Shown here: positions 44,815 to 54,135 of the stretch, piece after piece
How positions within the stretch are numbered: position 1 is the first letter of the stretch
Layout of the letters: each line of letters begins with the position of its first letter
From: Streptomyces tsukubensis
GTDB lineage: Bacteria > Actinomycetota > Actinomycetes > Streptomycetales > Streptomycetaceae
Direction: 5' to 3'
Assembly: GCF_009296025.1 (NCBI RefSeq)
Contig: NZ_CP045178.1
Location: forward strand, 6,572,001-6,636,000
Length of the DNA stretch: 64,000 nucleotides
The notes under the pieces: generated by a model
What the model was told of the DNA's origin: nothing
What the model saw: only the letters and a program-made list of their open reading frames with translations
Databases searched by the model: none
Position numbers and translations under genes: made by a program

Positions 44815-45332
44815 TCCACACCGCCTGGCACCTCGCCACCAACCGTCGGCACGCCCGCCTCCGCCTGCTCCAGTGGGCCCACATGCTCGGCTTCCGAGGC
44901 CACTTCTCCACCCGCACCCGCCACTACTCCACCACCCTCGCCCACCTCCGCGCCGAACGCACCGCCTGGCGAACCGGCCGCCCCGACACTCAGACCCCCA
45001 CCCCAGCGTCGGTTGAGACGCAGGCCGGTCAGACAGGCGGCTTTCCGGTCGGTGAGCGCGCCGGACACTCCACTGACCCGGTCGCCGGTCACCGCGATAT
45101 CACCGGTCAGCACGTGGACTCGGACACGACCCTGGTCATCTCCCACTGGCAGTACACCGGAACCGGCCTCCTACCCGAACACGATCACCTCGCCAACCTC
45201 CTGACCGCGAAACGGCAGACCCGACCCGAGCAACCACCCCGAACCCAGCACTCGGAACGCTCCGCCGTTCACCCGGTCGGTCACTCAACTGATCGGTTGA
45301 CCGGCACCGTCCGGACGGGGGCCGCCGCATGA
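44682..45332 (+). pseudogene. 3' half of a second rep gene
   Basis: This frame starts abruptly with RHVAAYIAKYATKGAETTTG and runs through WAHMLGFRGHFSTRTRHYST, repeating the C-terminal Rep domain already present just upstream (AAYVAKHVTKSADASG ... WAHMLGFRGHFSAKSRRYST). It continues through a long hydrophilic tail to 45332, where its stop overlaps the xis start. It is a second, diverged rep gene whose 5' half was deleted when the two recombined. Confidence 0.7.
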
Positions 45333-45520
45333 CCGCCAACACAGAGCTCCTCACCGTCCCCCAGGTCATGGAACGCCTCCAACTCGGCCGCACCGCCGTC
45401 TACGACCTCATCCGCTCTCGTCAGCTCACCTCCCTCACCCTCGGCCGAGCCCGCCGGATCCCCGCCCACGCCCTCACCGACTTCATCCGCACCCGCCTCG
45501 ACCAGGAAGCCGCCGCCTGA
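45329..45520 (+). CDS. xis: Excisionase / MerR-like helix-turn-helix protein
   Basis: The 63-residue protein LLTVPQVMERLQLGRTAVYD continues LIRSRQLTSLTLGRARRIPA, a typical DNA-binding excisionase of actinomycete integrative elements. It directs integrase towards excision. It overlaps the rep fragment stop (ATGA) and the integrase start, the usual rep-xis-int order, and it is the only intact gene of the element. Confidence 0.88.
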   Translation: MTANTELLTVPQVMERLQLGRTAVYDLIRSRQLTSLTLGRARRIPAHALTDFIRTRLDQEAAA

Positions 45521-46787
45521 TGATCACACCCCGCGAAACCCCCGCCTCCCGCCGAACCCGCGCCAACGGCGACGGAACCGTCTACCAGCGAAAAGACCGC
45601 CGCTGGGAAGCCGCCGACTACGTCCTCGCCCCCGGCAACACCCGCAAACGCATCCGCGTCTACGGCAACTCGCGCACGGAGGCACTGGCCAAACTGACCG
45701 AGAAGATCGCCGCCAGCAACCGCGGCGTCCCTGCCGTCACCGCCCAGGGCAGCCTGTGGGCCTTTCTTACGTACTGGCTGGAGAACGTCGCCGTCCACCA
45801 CCTCCGTGAGACCACCCACACCCGCTACACCGCCGTCGCCGAGCAGTACCTCATACCGGGCCTGAGCAGGAAAAAGGCTCACCAAGCTCACCGCCAAAGA
45901 CGTCCGCACCTGGCTCAAACCAGCTCCGCACCACCTGTCAGTGCTGCACGCCTCACCTCGACGCGGCCCGCGACGAGCCCCGCTGCTGCGCCGCCAGCCA
46001 GTGCTGCTTCAAGCTGCTCTCTCCACTGACGCTCACCTACATCCACTCCGTACTCAAGTCCGCCTTGGAACACGCGGTGCGGGAGGAGGAGATCCCGCGC
46101 AACGTCGCCCGCAACGTCCGCACCGCAGACGAAGCCCGCCAGCTCCTCGCCACCGCCCAAGGTCACCGGCTGCACGCGCTGTTCGAACTCGCTCTCCACA
46201 CCGGACTCCGCAAGGGCGAACTCCTCGGCTTGCGATGGGAAGACCTCGACCTCGACGCGGGCACCGCCGCCATCCGCCGCACCCTCCAGCGCACCACCGC
46301 AGGTGGGCTCACCACGCTGCCCACCAAGACCCGGGCCTCCGAGCGCCGCATCGTCCTCCCCACCCGCTGCGTTCAGTCGCTGAAGTTCCACTACGAGCAG
46401 CAGCAGCGCGAGGCCGAGAGCACCGCATGGCGGCACAGCGGGCAGGTGTTCACCACTGCGCAGGGCGGAGCGATCGACCTGACCAACCTCACCCGCACCT
46501 TCGCCACGCTCCTCCGCAAGGCCGGACTCCGTCGCATCCGCTTCCACGACCTCAGGCACTCGACCGCGACCCTGCTCCTGGAGCAGGGAGTCGAACTCGT
46601 CGTGATCAAGGAACTCCTCGGCCACGCCCACATCGGCGTCACCGCCACCGTCTACGCCCACGTCCGACTCCGCCTCCAGCGCCAAGCCATCGACACCCTC
46701 AGCACCGCCCTCGGCAGCCCAAAGACCACCGAGACGGCACGCTCCGACGGCGACGAACCGCCGCCCCGGAACGCCTTCGTCCGCTGA
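45520..46787 (+). pseudogene. int: Tyrosine recombinase (integrase) with two one-base insertions
   Basis: The N-terminal part (MITPRETPASRRTRANGDGT to EQYLIPGLSRK) and the catalytic part (EHAVREEEIPRNVARNVRT onward) are in different frames. Removing one A from the AAAAA at 45871-45875 and one from the AAA at 45917-45919 restores LTKLTAKDVRTWLNQLRTTC and an intact Int. Catalytic residues are present: Arg in TGLRKGELLGL, HDLRHSTATLLL, and GHAHIGVTATVYAHV with the Tyr. Two indels so close suggest either decay or base-calling error. No duplicated att site was found. Confidence 0.82.
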
Positions 46788-46821
46788 CGTTGCCGTCAAC
46801 TACTGCCGTCACCCCACGCAA

Positions 46822-46852
46822 AAGCCCCGCCAGGACACGCCTGGCGGGGCTT
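46822..46852. terminator. 13-bp hairpin between int and the immunity candidate
   Basis: AAGCCCCGCCAGG (46822-46834) pairs perfectly with 46840-46852 around ACACG, followed by a short T-containing run. It lies between converging genes, so it can terminate both. Confidence 0.75.
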
Positions 46853-46883
46853 CAGATTTGCATGAGCGATCACATCACGGCAG

Positions 46884-47081
46884 TTAACTCCCGCCACTGA
46901 GTGGCAGATCTGGCAGGCTGTCCAAGAGAGCCCTCACCTCATCCTTGGTCGCCCCTACACGCGTCTGAAAGTCGCGGTCATCCCCGGTCTCAAGCACTTC
47001 CATCATCAGCGCTTCAACCAGAAAGAATTCCGCTCTAGGCATCGTGATCACGACCTGCTCCCCGCGATCCTCCACATACAT
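46884..47081 (-). CDS. Candidate immunity protein for the RHS toxin
   Basis: The 65-residue acidic protein MYVEDRGEQVVITMPRAEFF is followed by helical segments (LVEALMMEVLETGDD, TKDEVRALLDSLPD). ATG 47081 follows AGAGGACGATTCTG. It starts 13 bases after the toxin stop on the same strand. Position, size, acidity and lower GC are what is expected of a cognate immunity protein in polymorphic toxin loci. I do not recognise the immunity family, so the role is inferred from context. Confidence 0.65.
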   Translation of the reverse strand: MYVEDRGEQVVITMPRAEFFLVEALMMEVLETGDDRDFQTRVGATKDEVRALLDSLPDLPLSGGS

Positions 47082-47094
47082 CAGAATCGTCCTC

Positions 47095-50000
47095 TCACTC
47101 TGACTTGAAGTTCCTGGTGAAGTACCTGTGGCCCTCTTGAGGTGCGAAGACAGTACCACCGTCCCTCGATCCGGGGTTGCGGATCACGATTACCCCGTTT
47201 CGCCAATAGGCAGACGCACCATCGGATCGCACGCGACGCTCTCCGTTCAGGATTACACCTTCAATCATGTCGGAGAATTGTGCGCGGGTCCGAATTCCGG
47301 GGAACTCCCCCTGCTCTACAACATGCTTCTGGAAGGAGTGACCGTCCGCTCCAGCGAGCTCATCTGCTGCGAGTCGAGCTTGAAGGCGGGGGCCATCCGC
47401 AACGTTGCAGCCGCCGGAATTGTGAACGAGTACCGGAGTCTTCCCCGCCAGCACATAGTACGTGTGGAGGCCGGCAACCGTAAGGTTGTAGGTCCTCGCT
47501 TGCTTAGTGAACGGGTGGTTGCTGGCCACAGCAACCGTCTTGCCTGATGCTGTCAGCAGGGTTGCGCCCGGCTTGAGGTTCGTGGCCTTCATCCAGCGGT
47601 GTACGGACGGGGACCAGAAGGGGTGTTCGTGGGTCGCGACCAGGGTGCTTACGCCTGTGCTGGTCATCAGCGACAGCTTATTGAACTTCTTGTCGTCATC
47701 CGTGACGATAAGTCTGGTCACCTTCCGAAGGGCTGTTTTTCCAGTCTTCGGGTTCGTTGCCGTCACTTGGTCGCCGGGTCTGAGGTCTTCGATCTTTTTG
47801 GTTGATCCATCGCCCATGAGGACTTTGGTGCCGGCGAGGAAGCATTTGCATCCGGTTGCTTTGGTGCCCTTTGATTTGATCCCGTAGAGGCCGGCTAGCT
47901 CTTCTGGCAATTTAGCCAGAATCTCTTGTGCGGCGTCATAGCTGCTTGCTTCCTTGATGCATTGTGCTCGGTGGGTGATGCAGTAGGTTGCCGCTATCTT
48001 CTTCGTTTCCTCGATACTGCCGCCGTTGGCGAGGTGCTGATAGGCGGCCCGGCATCCGGCGCGTCCGAAGCAGGCTTGCGCGGTCCTGTCTCCATCGCCT
48101 ACAGGTGTATTCCAGAAGCTGTTTCCATCCGTCCCCAGATATGACGTCAGGTAGTTACTGAGCTGGGAACGGTCTTCTGTGCGGGGTTCGAGACCTATCA
48201 GGGTACGTATGCTGGACCTGCGGATCTGCCCACGTCCTGTTGCACCGGTTGACTTCGGCTGTCCGAGGCTTTGGCTGAATCGGGAAAAATTTTTGGGTGC
48301 CGTGGTGACGATTCGGAGGGGGTTGTTCTTGCCTGTTCCTGTTCCGCCGATGGGGTAGCCGTTGCCGCAGAGGTCTGGCGGACAGAGGCCGGTGGGGTCG
48401 GAGTGTGTGGAGGGGTTGTTGTTGGAGTAGGTGTAGCCGTTCATCTGCTGGGAGTCGGTGAGGTCGAGGACCGGGTCGACGGAGATGAAGCGGCCGGTGG
48501 TGGGGTCGTATTCGCGGGCGCCGAGGTGGGTGAGGCCGGTGTCCTGGGTGTCGTCGGTTCCGCCGACGAACCCCTTGCTTCCGGGCCAGTCCTTGGCTGT
48601 TTCTCCACGCGGTCCGCCGAAGGGGAGGGTGCGGCGCTGGGTGAGGGCCTGGTTGCCGGCGTTGATGGCGAGCTGGCCGGTGCCCTGGTGGTCGGCGATG
48701 GTGAACGAGAAGGTGCCGTCGTCCTTCTGGACGGCGTTCTGTCCGCCACCGAGGTCGATGTAGCGGGTGGCGCGGGGCTTGTCCGCGCCCTTGGGCAGGG
48801 TGATTTCGGTGGTGCCCAGGTAGAGGGTGGTGCCGGTCGCGGTCCGGGAGATGAGGCGATTGCCTGCGGTGTCGTAGAGGTACTCGGTGGTTTTGCTGCC
48901 TTCGGTGACCTTGCTGAGGTGGCCTTCCGCGTCCCAGGTCAGTTTCTGGCCCGGGCGGCTGGTGGTGTTGCCAACCTGGTCGTAGGTGTAGTCACTGGTA
49001 GTGGTGTCGGAGGACACGGTGGTGGTGCGGGAGGTGAGGCTGTGTGCCTGCGGTTGGCTTGGCTTGGGGTACGTGTAGGTGCTTTTGGAGTCTTTGCTGG
49101 TGTCGCCGGCGGGGTTGTGCTGGGTTTCGGTGGTGCGGTTGCCTGATTTGTCGTAGCTGTAGGACTGCCAGTAGGGGGCGGGCCCGGATATCTTTCCGGT
49201 GGGCGGGGTCGTCGTGCAGGATGTGGTGTTCTGGGTCCAGGCTTCGTTGAGCCGGCCGAGATAGTCGTAGGTGAAGCATTGGTTGTCGATGCCGCTGCGT
49301 GACGTGTCGGCCATTCCGAGGACGTTGCCGGCTTCGTCGTAGTGGTAAGCGGTGCTGCGGTCGACGCCGTTTTGCTCTTCCCTGTCCACGCGGGAAGTGG
49401 CCAGCCGCTGGGTACCCCACTCGTAGGTGTTGGTGACCTGGTTCTTCTTGCCGCCGGTGAGGTTCATCGTGTATTGCAGCGGCTTGCCGGTGAGGCTGTA
49501 GTTGGTGCCGCTCGACATGCCCTGGCCGAAGACCGCGTTGGGGCGCAGGGTCTGGTCCTCGTACCCGTATGTGACTGTGCCGCCGGGTAGGGAGCCGACT
49601 CCGGAGTAGGCGATGGCCGCGGTGAGGCCGGAGGGCTTGTAGGTGGTCTTGGTCTGGTACGTCCCCTGGAGTTTGCCTTCCGATGCCGGCACCACTGTGG
49701 CGGCCTGGGTCGGGCGGTAGAGCCGGTCGTATGCCATGACCTTGGAGGTGTAAGCCTGGCCGTCGGCGTACCGGGTGGTTTCGGCGAGCTGACCCTTGGC
49801 GCCGGCGACCGTGTCGTACACCCACTTCGCGCGCAGAGTCCCGCCGGCTGTGCCGTCGTGGGTTTCGGTTTTACGGCCGAGGTTGTCGTAGATGTTGACG
49901 AGGGTGGTGCCACGGGCGTCGGTGCTGGAGACGAGCTGGCCGTGATCGTCGTATTTGCTGGTGGTAGTTCCCTTGTCTGGGTCTACGGACTTGGTCTGCC

Positions 50001-53000
50001 GGCCGAGCTGGTCGTAGGCGTAGCTCCAGCTGTTTCCTGCGGGGTCAGTGGCTTTGGCGAGATCACCGCCGGGCGTGTACTCATAACTGATTGTGTCGAA
50101 TGGGGCGTCCGCATTGCGCTCATGGTGCTGGAGCAATTGCGTGGTGCGGCCGCGGGCGTCGGTGACGGTGGTGGTAGCGGTGGCGCCGACGGGGGGAATG
50201 ACGGTGGTGCGGTCACCGCCGTAGATAGTTTTGGTGGTGTTCAGGACGGTGCCGCCGTCGCCGTTGCCGGCGATCTGGCGGGTTTCTGTCGGGCGCCCCA
50301 TGCCGTCGAAATCGGTGCGGGTTTGGGTTTCCACGGCCAGGGAGTCGTTCGGCTCGACGAGCTTGGTGGAGGGCTTGACCGTGGCGTAGTAGGGAGCGAA
50401 CGTTTTTGTGGCCTGACCGCGTTCGTCGTAGAAGGTGTCAGTGAGGATGGTGCCGCCGTCAGGGCCCGGGGCTTGTTCCTGGCGGTTGCGCAGGAGTCCG
50501 TCGTAGAGGCTGTGGGCGGTGAGCTGTCCGCCGTTATTGTCGAGTGTTTTGGTGGTGACGGCAGTGGGTTGACCGTCGGTGGTGGTGTAGGTGAATTCGT
50601 AGTCGGGCGTTGAGGTATTGCGCCGGTTGGCCAGCCAGACTTTGCTGGAGCGGCCGAGAGCGTCGTAGGTGGTCTCGGTGATGTTGCCGTTGGCGTCGGT
50701 CAGTTTCAGCGGTAGTCCGCGCTGGGGGTCGAGGGTCTGGCTGCTGGACTGCGTGGTTGTGGCATCACCGGCCTTGGCGGGCGGTGTCGTGGTCTTGATC
50801 TGTGTGGGCAGGCCCGTGGTGGGGGTGTATGCCGTGGTGGTGGTGACACCGTCACTGCGCTTGACGCGAACGGGTGCTTGTGTGCCGTCGACCGTGATGT
50901 CGGCGGTCAGGTCCGTGCTGGTGAGGGCGCGGCCGTAGGAGTCAAAGGTGGCGCCGGTCTCCAGGTAGGTGGCCTTCGTGCCGGCGTAGCTCTTCAGGGT
51001 CGCGGTGCCGGTGGTGTCGCCCTTGGTGGGCGCCGCGCCGTAGGCACCGTTGTCGTAGGCGGTTCTGACGTCGGAGATGACGTCCTTGGAGCGGTCGGTG
51101 GCGGCGGCGCACGGCTTCGCGACCGTCTCAATGCGGGCGGTGCTGTCGAGGATGTTGGCGTCGGTGTTGGTGGCGTAGGTGGTGCGCGTGCAGGTGTTGT
51201 CAGCGGCAGTGGTGCCGTCGCCGTAGTCGTCCATCTGGGTGACGCGCCCCGCTACGGTGTCCTGCGTCGTGGCGGAAGAGGTAGTGCGCCACTTGGTTCC
51301 CGCGCCATTGTCGAGGGAGTCCCAGTTCTTTGTGGTTGAGGTGCCGGTGAGGTTGGCGGTGACGGTGCCCCAGTCGCGGACCTTTTTTGCGGTTTCGTGG
51401 TGCCAGGGGCGGTTGACGGTTTTGGACAGGACCTTGCCGTCGGGTTTGTCGAACGTGACTGTCTTGTAGGCGAAGCCTGCCGTTGAGGCGTGGTCGGTGA
51501 GGGGGTCTCCTTCCCCGGAGCCAAGGGGGACGGTGACTGTTTTTGTGCCGCCGCTGGTGTCTTTACGGTCGTCGTCCATGCCCCGCAGGTAGTAGGAGTC
51601 CTGCTGGGATTTCAGGGCGGCTCCGGCGCCTTCGCCGCCGGCTTGGACACGCACGTGGCCGTAGCCGCGCCACTGGGACCAGGTCTTCTCCTTCTCCTTG
51701 GTCAGTCCGTCGTCGTCGTCGTAATGCCAGGCGGCGCCGTCCAGGTACTGGTATTTGGTGACCTGGTCGGGGGAGCCGCCGGTGCGGTCGGTAGCGGTGG
51801 TGGAGGTGACGACATATTTGTTGAACCACGCCTTGTCCGCGGCATCCGAACCGTCACCGCCGATGTACTGGGGAAAACAGCGGCTTGTGTTCGTCTGAGG
51901 GGTCGGTAGGGCACTCCAGTCGCAGGCGGCGGTGCTGTAGTTGGCGTCTACCTGGCCGCCGGACTCGTCGGCGACGGTGGACAGACGGGCTTTTATGAAG
52001 GGCGCGTAGCCGTCGCCGGTCTTGTCGAGCCGGTTTTCGAGCTGGGTGTAGGCGAAGGTTGTCTTCGGCAGGGTGATGGCCGGTGTGTTGGATTCACCCG
52101 TGTGCTGGACGGAATCGAGCAGCAGCTGGTAATCGGTGTCCGCCATTCCCCAGCGGTGGGCGAGTTTCCAGCTGTCGACCTTGCCGTAGGTGTTGTCGGG
52201 CTTGAGGACCTGAGTGGTGACGGCGGTCAGGCGCTTGCGCGTCCAGAAAGAGGGCGACAGGCGGCCTTTATCGCATTTGGTGCCGGCCGCGCAGTTCAGG
52301 TCCCAGGGGGTGTCGTACCAGTAGAAGGCTTTGTCCTTGATGGTGGAGGCGTCGCAGGTGACGCCGCTCTGGGGAAGACAGCGTTCCGCGTTGTCGAAGA
52401 CGACTTGGGCCTGCGGCTTCTCCGAGTACATCTTCGAGGACGTGAGCCCGTAGTCGATGCGCTTGAGGTAGCCGCCGCGGGTGTAGCTGGTGTCGTCCTC
52501 GGCCTTGAGATTGCGGCCGTAGGAGTTGCTCTCTTTGCCGTAGTGGTAGGCGATGCTGTTGCCGTGGGTGTCGACGGCGTAGTCGAGATTCCACCGCCAG
52601 GCTTGTTGGCACCAGGAGCCGGCGAAGTCGCTGGCGTGACAGGGCTCGCCCGCGTTGTTGCCGTAGACGGGTGCGGTCCAGGTGGAGTCGGTGGTCTCCT
52701 TGCCGTCGCTCCACCCCGGCAGTCGGTTGTAGCCGAAGTAGTAGCGGGTGCCGTCCGGTGTGGTCAGGCGCCAGTACTCGCCATCGTTGTCCCCGTTGCC
52801 CCGGTCTGCGGATGTTAGCCGTTTGATCTTGGTGCCGTTGTCCTGCTGCAGCTTGAATTCGTCATTGCCTGCCGGGACAAGTTCGCCGCCCTTACCGTCG
52901 AAGGAGAGGAAAGCGTTGTCGTAGGCCCAGCACTGGTCGCCGGGCTTGTTGCCGTCGGCGTTCTTTTCCCCGTCCTCGGCGCACGGCTTGTAACGGCGTT

Positions 53001-54018
53001 CGATCGAGCCGGGCCACAGGTCGAAGCCGTCGCCGGCCCAGGACGCCTGATTGTTGGTGCCGCCGGTGCGGCCATCGACCGTTCCCGAGGAGTAGGACAG
53101 ACCGACATCGGGCGTCAGGCCACCGGGTACCTGGGGGACAGGCATGTCATAGGACCAACTGAAGTCACCAGTGTTCAGGTTGGTGCTCCACGCGGCGGAC
53201 GGCGACAGAGCGGTCGCTTTGTAGTCGCCCTTGTCTCCTTCGGTTGCGGCCGCTGCCATCAGCACGGTCGGCGAACCCGTACGCAGCTGGACCACATCTG
53301 CGCTCAGTGTCTGCTTTGCGGTGTCGTTGGTAGTGGCGACCGCAGTCTGGGTACGGCAGACGTCATTCGCTGTGTCGAGTACGCACGCTGGCAGTTCGAA
53401 CAACCGCATGCGGGAGGCGTAAGAACCGCCGAAAGCTCCGGCGAACGCCGAGTAGTCGACGTTGACGGCTACCTCGCCATTCTTGGCCAGTGGGGTCTTC
53501 GAGACGCCTCCTGGCCTTGCGGGGCTCTTGGCTTGCAGGGTGAACAACATGCCCTGCTGACCCGCGCGTTTGGTCATTGCGCGGTCCAGCACTCGCGCGG
53601 TGACCCTCACCGGTCCGGAGTCCTTGGAGGCGTGCGGTGCCCTGGCGGCGGTTTTGGTCACGGGAGCAAGGGTGAGTGGGGTGTCGGCAACACGGATAAA
53701 GCCGGGCTTGGCAGTTTTGCTGCCGTTCGGGACATCGACCGTCGCGACGGCGGCGTCAGGCCATTTCCTGTGAGGAGTCGTGGCGGGGGCTCTGGGGCCC
53801 TTTTGCAGGGTGCGGGGTACCGCCTTGACACTGGCGGTGACGGAGACGGGCTTCTCCGAGGCGGGCAGACCGGGCAGTTTGCTGCCGACGGCCTCAGCGG
53901 GTGGCGTAGTGATTTGGAGGAAGGTGGCGACCATGACGGCCGACAGGGCCAGCGAGGTACGGCGTAGAGCGCCGCCTCGGGGGAAGGGAACGGTGGGTCT
54001 TTTCATGCGAGTGTCCAT
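47095..54018 (-). CDS. Secreted RHS-repeat polymorphic toxin with Hint domain and C-terminal toxin
   Basis: This 2,307-residue protein starts with a signal peptide (MDTRMKRPTVPFPRGGALRR, hydrophobic core, PPAEA). An N-terminal SpvB-like region (SWSYDMPVPQVPGGLTPDVG) and many RHS/YD repeats follow, then the core-ending signature YDPTTGRFISVDP near residue 1,850. A Hint autoprocessing domain (CFLAGTKVLMGDGSTKKIED, Cys near 2,058, ending PVLVHNS near 2,198) precedes about 105 C-terminal toxin residues. The toxin has HSFQKHVVEQGEFPGIRTR, RRVRSDGASAYWR and RNPGSRDGGTVF; conserved His, Arg and Gly-Thr suggest an RNase of the BECR type (inference). GTG 54123 is an alternative start. Confidence 0.85.
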   Translation of the reverse strand: MDTRMKRPTVPFPRGGALRRTSLALSAVMVATFLQITTPPAEAVGSKLPGLPASEKPVSVTASVKAVPRTLQKGPRAPATTPHRKWPDAAVATVDVPNGSKTAKPGFIRVADTPLTLAPVTKTAARAPHASKDSGPVRVTARVLDRAMTKRAGQQGMLFTLQAKSPARPGGVSKTPLAKNGEVAVNVDYSAFAGAFGGSYASRMRLFELPACVLDTANDVCRTQTAVATTNDTAKQTLSADVVQLRTGSPTVLMAAAATEGDKGDYKATALSPSAAWSTNLNTGDFSWSYDMPVPQVPGGLTPDVGLSYSSGTVDGRTGGTNNQASWAGDGFDLWPGSIERRYKPCAEDGEKNADGNKPGDQCWAYDNAFLSFDGKGGELVPAGNDEFKLQQDNGTKIKRLTSADRGNGDNDGEYWRLTTPDGTRYYFGYNRLPGWSDGKETTDSTWTAPVYGNNAGEPCHASDFAGSWCQQAWRWNLDYAVDTHGNSIAYHYGKESNSYGRNLKAEDDTSYTRGGYLKRIDYGLTSSKMYSEKPQAQVVFDNAERCLPQSGVTCDASTIKDKAFYWYDTPWDLNCAAGTKCDKGRLSPSFWTRKRLTAVTTQVLKPDNTYGKVDSWKLAHRWGMADTDYQLLLDSVQHTGESNTPAITLPKTTFAYTQLENRLDKTGDGYAPFIKARLSTVADESGGQVDANYSTAACDWSALPTPQTNTSRCFPQYIGGDGSDAADKAWFNKYVVTSTTATDRTGGSPDQVTKYQYLDGAAWHYDDDDGLTKEKEKTWSQWRGYGHVRVQAGGEGAGAALKSQQDSYYLRGMDDDRKDTSGGTKTVTVPLGSGEGDPLTDHASTAGFAYKTVTFDKPDGKVLSKTVNRPWHHETAKKVRDWGTVTANLTGTSTTKNWDSLDNGAGTKWRTTSSATTQDTVAGRVTQMDDYGDGTTAADNTCTRTTYATNTDANILDSTARIETVAKPCAAATDRSKDVISDVRTAYDNGAYGAAPTKGDTTGTATLKSYAGTKATYLETGATFDSYGRALTSTDLTADITVDGTQAPVRVKRSDGVTTTTAYTPTTGLPTQIKTTTPPAKAGDATTTQSSSQTLDPQRGLPLKLTDANGNITETTYDALGRSSKVWLANRRNTSTPDYEFTYTTTDGQPTAVTTKTLDNNGGQLTAHSLYDGLLRNRQEQAPGPDGGTILTDTFYDERGQATKTFAPYYATVKPSTKLVEPNDSLAVETQTRTDFDGMGRPTETRQIAGNGDGGTVLNTTKTIYGGDRTTVIPPVGATATTTVTDARGRTTQLLQHHERNADAPFDTISYEYTPGGDLAKATDPAGNSWSYAYDQLGRQTKSVDPDKGTTTSKYDDHGQLVSSTDARGTTLVNIYDNLGRKTETHDGTAGGTLRAKWVYDTVAGAKGQLAETTRYADGQAYTSKVMAYDRLYRPTQAATVVPASEGKLQGTYQTKTTYKPSGLTAAIAYSGVGSLPGGTVTYGYEDQTLRPNAVFGQGMSSGTNYSLTGKPLQYTMNLTGGKKNQVTNTYEWGTQRLATSRVDREEQNGVDRSTAYHYDEAGNVLGMADTSRSGIDNQCFTYDYLGRLNEAWTQNTTSCTTTPPTGKISGPAPYWQSYSYDKSGNRTTETQHNPAGDTSKDSKSTYTYPKPSQPQAHSLTSRTTTVSSDTTTSDYTYDQVGNTTSRPGQKLTWDAEGHLSKVTEGSKTTEYLYDTAGNRLISRTATGTTLYLGTTEITLPKGADKPRATRYIDLGGGQNAVQKDDGTFSFTIADHQGTGQLAINAGNQALTQRRTLPFGGPRGETAKDWPGSKGFVGGTDDTQDTGLTHLGAREYDPTTGRFISVDPVLDLTDSQQMNGYTYSNNNPSTHSDPTGLCPPDLCGNGYPIGGTGTGKNNPLRIVTTAPKNFSRFSQSLGQPKSTGATGRGQIRRSSIRTLIGLEPRTEDRSQLSNYLTSYLGTDGNSFWNTPVGDGDRTAQACFGRAGCRAAYQHLANGGSIEETKKIAATYCITHRAQCIKEASSYDAAQEILAKLPEELAGLYGIKSKGTKATGCKCFLAGTKVLMGDGSTKKIEDLRPGDQVTATNPKTGKTALRKVTRLIVTDDDKKFNKLSLMTSTGVSTLVATHEHPFWSPSVHRWMKATNLKPGATLLTASGKTVAVASNHPFTKQARTYNLTVAGLHTYYVLAGKTPVLVHNSGGCNVADGPRLQARLAADELAGADGHSFQKHVVEQGEFPGIRTRAQFSDMIEGVILNGERRVRSDGASAYWRNGVIVIRNPGSRDGGTVFAPQEGHRYFTRNFKSE

Positions 54019-54135
54019 CGCTGCAGGGCACCTTGGCTCTATGGGCAACCATGGCGCAGGCTGAGGGGGTGGGTCGTGCGCAGTGCCGGGATGCGCTTCC
54101 AGCCGAACGGTTGTGAAGCGCACCCCGTGGTGCTG

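Noticed and set aside
43390..46787. Complete integrative conjugative element with att sites
   Set aside because: No transfer (FtsK-like) gene, no intact rep or int and no flanking direct repeat or tRNA were found; only a degraded remnant is supported.
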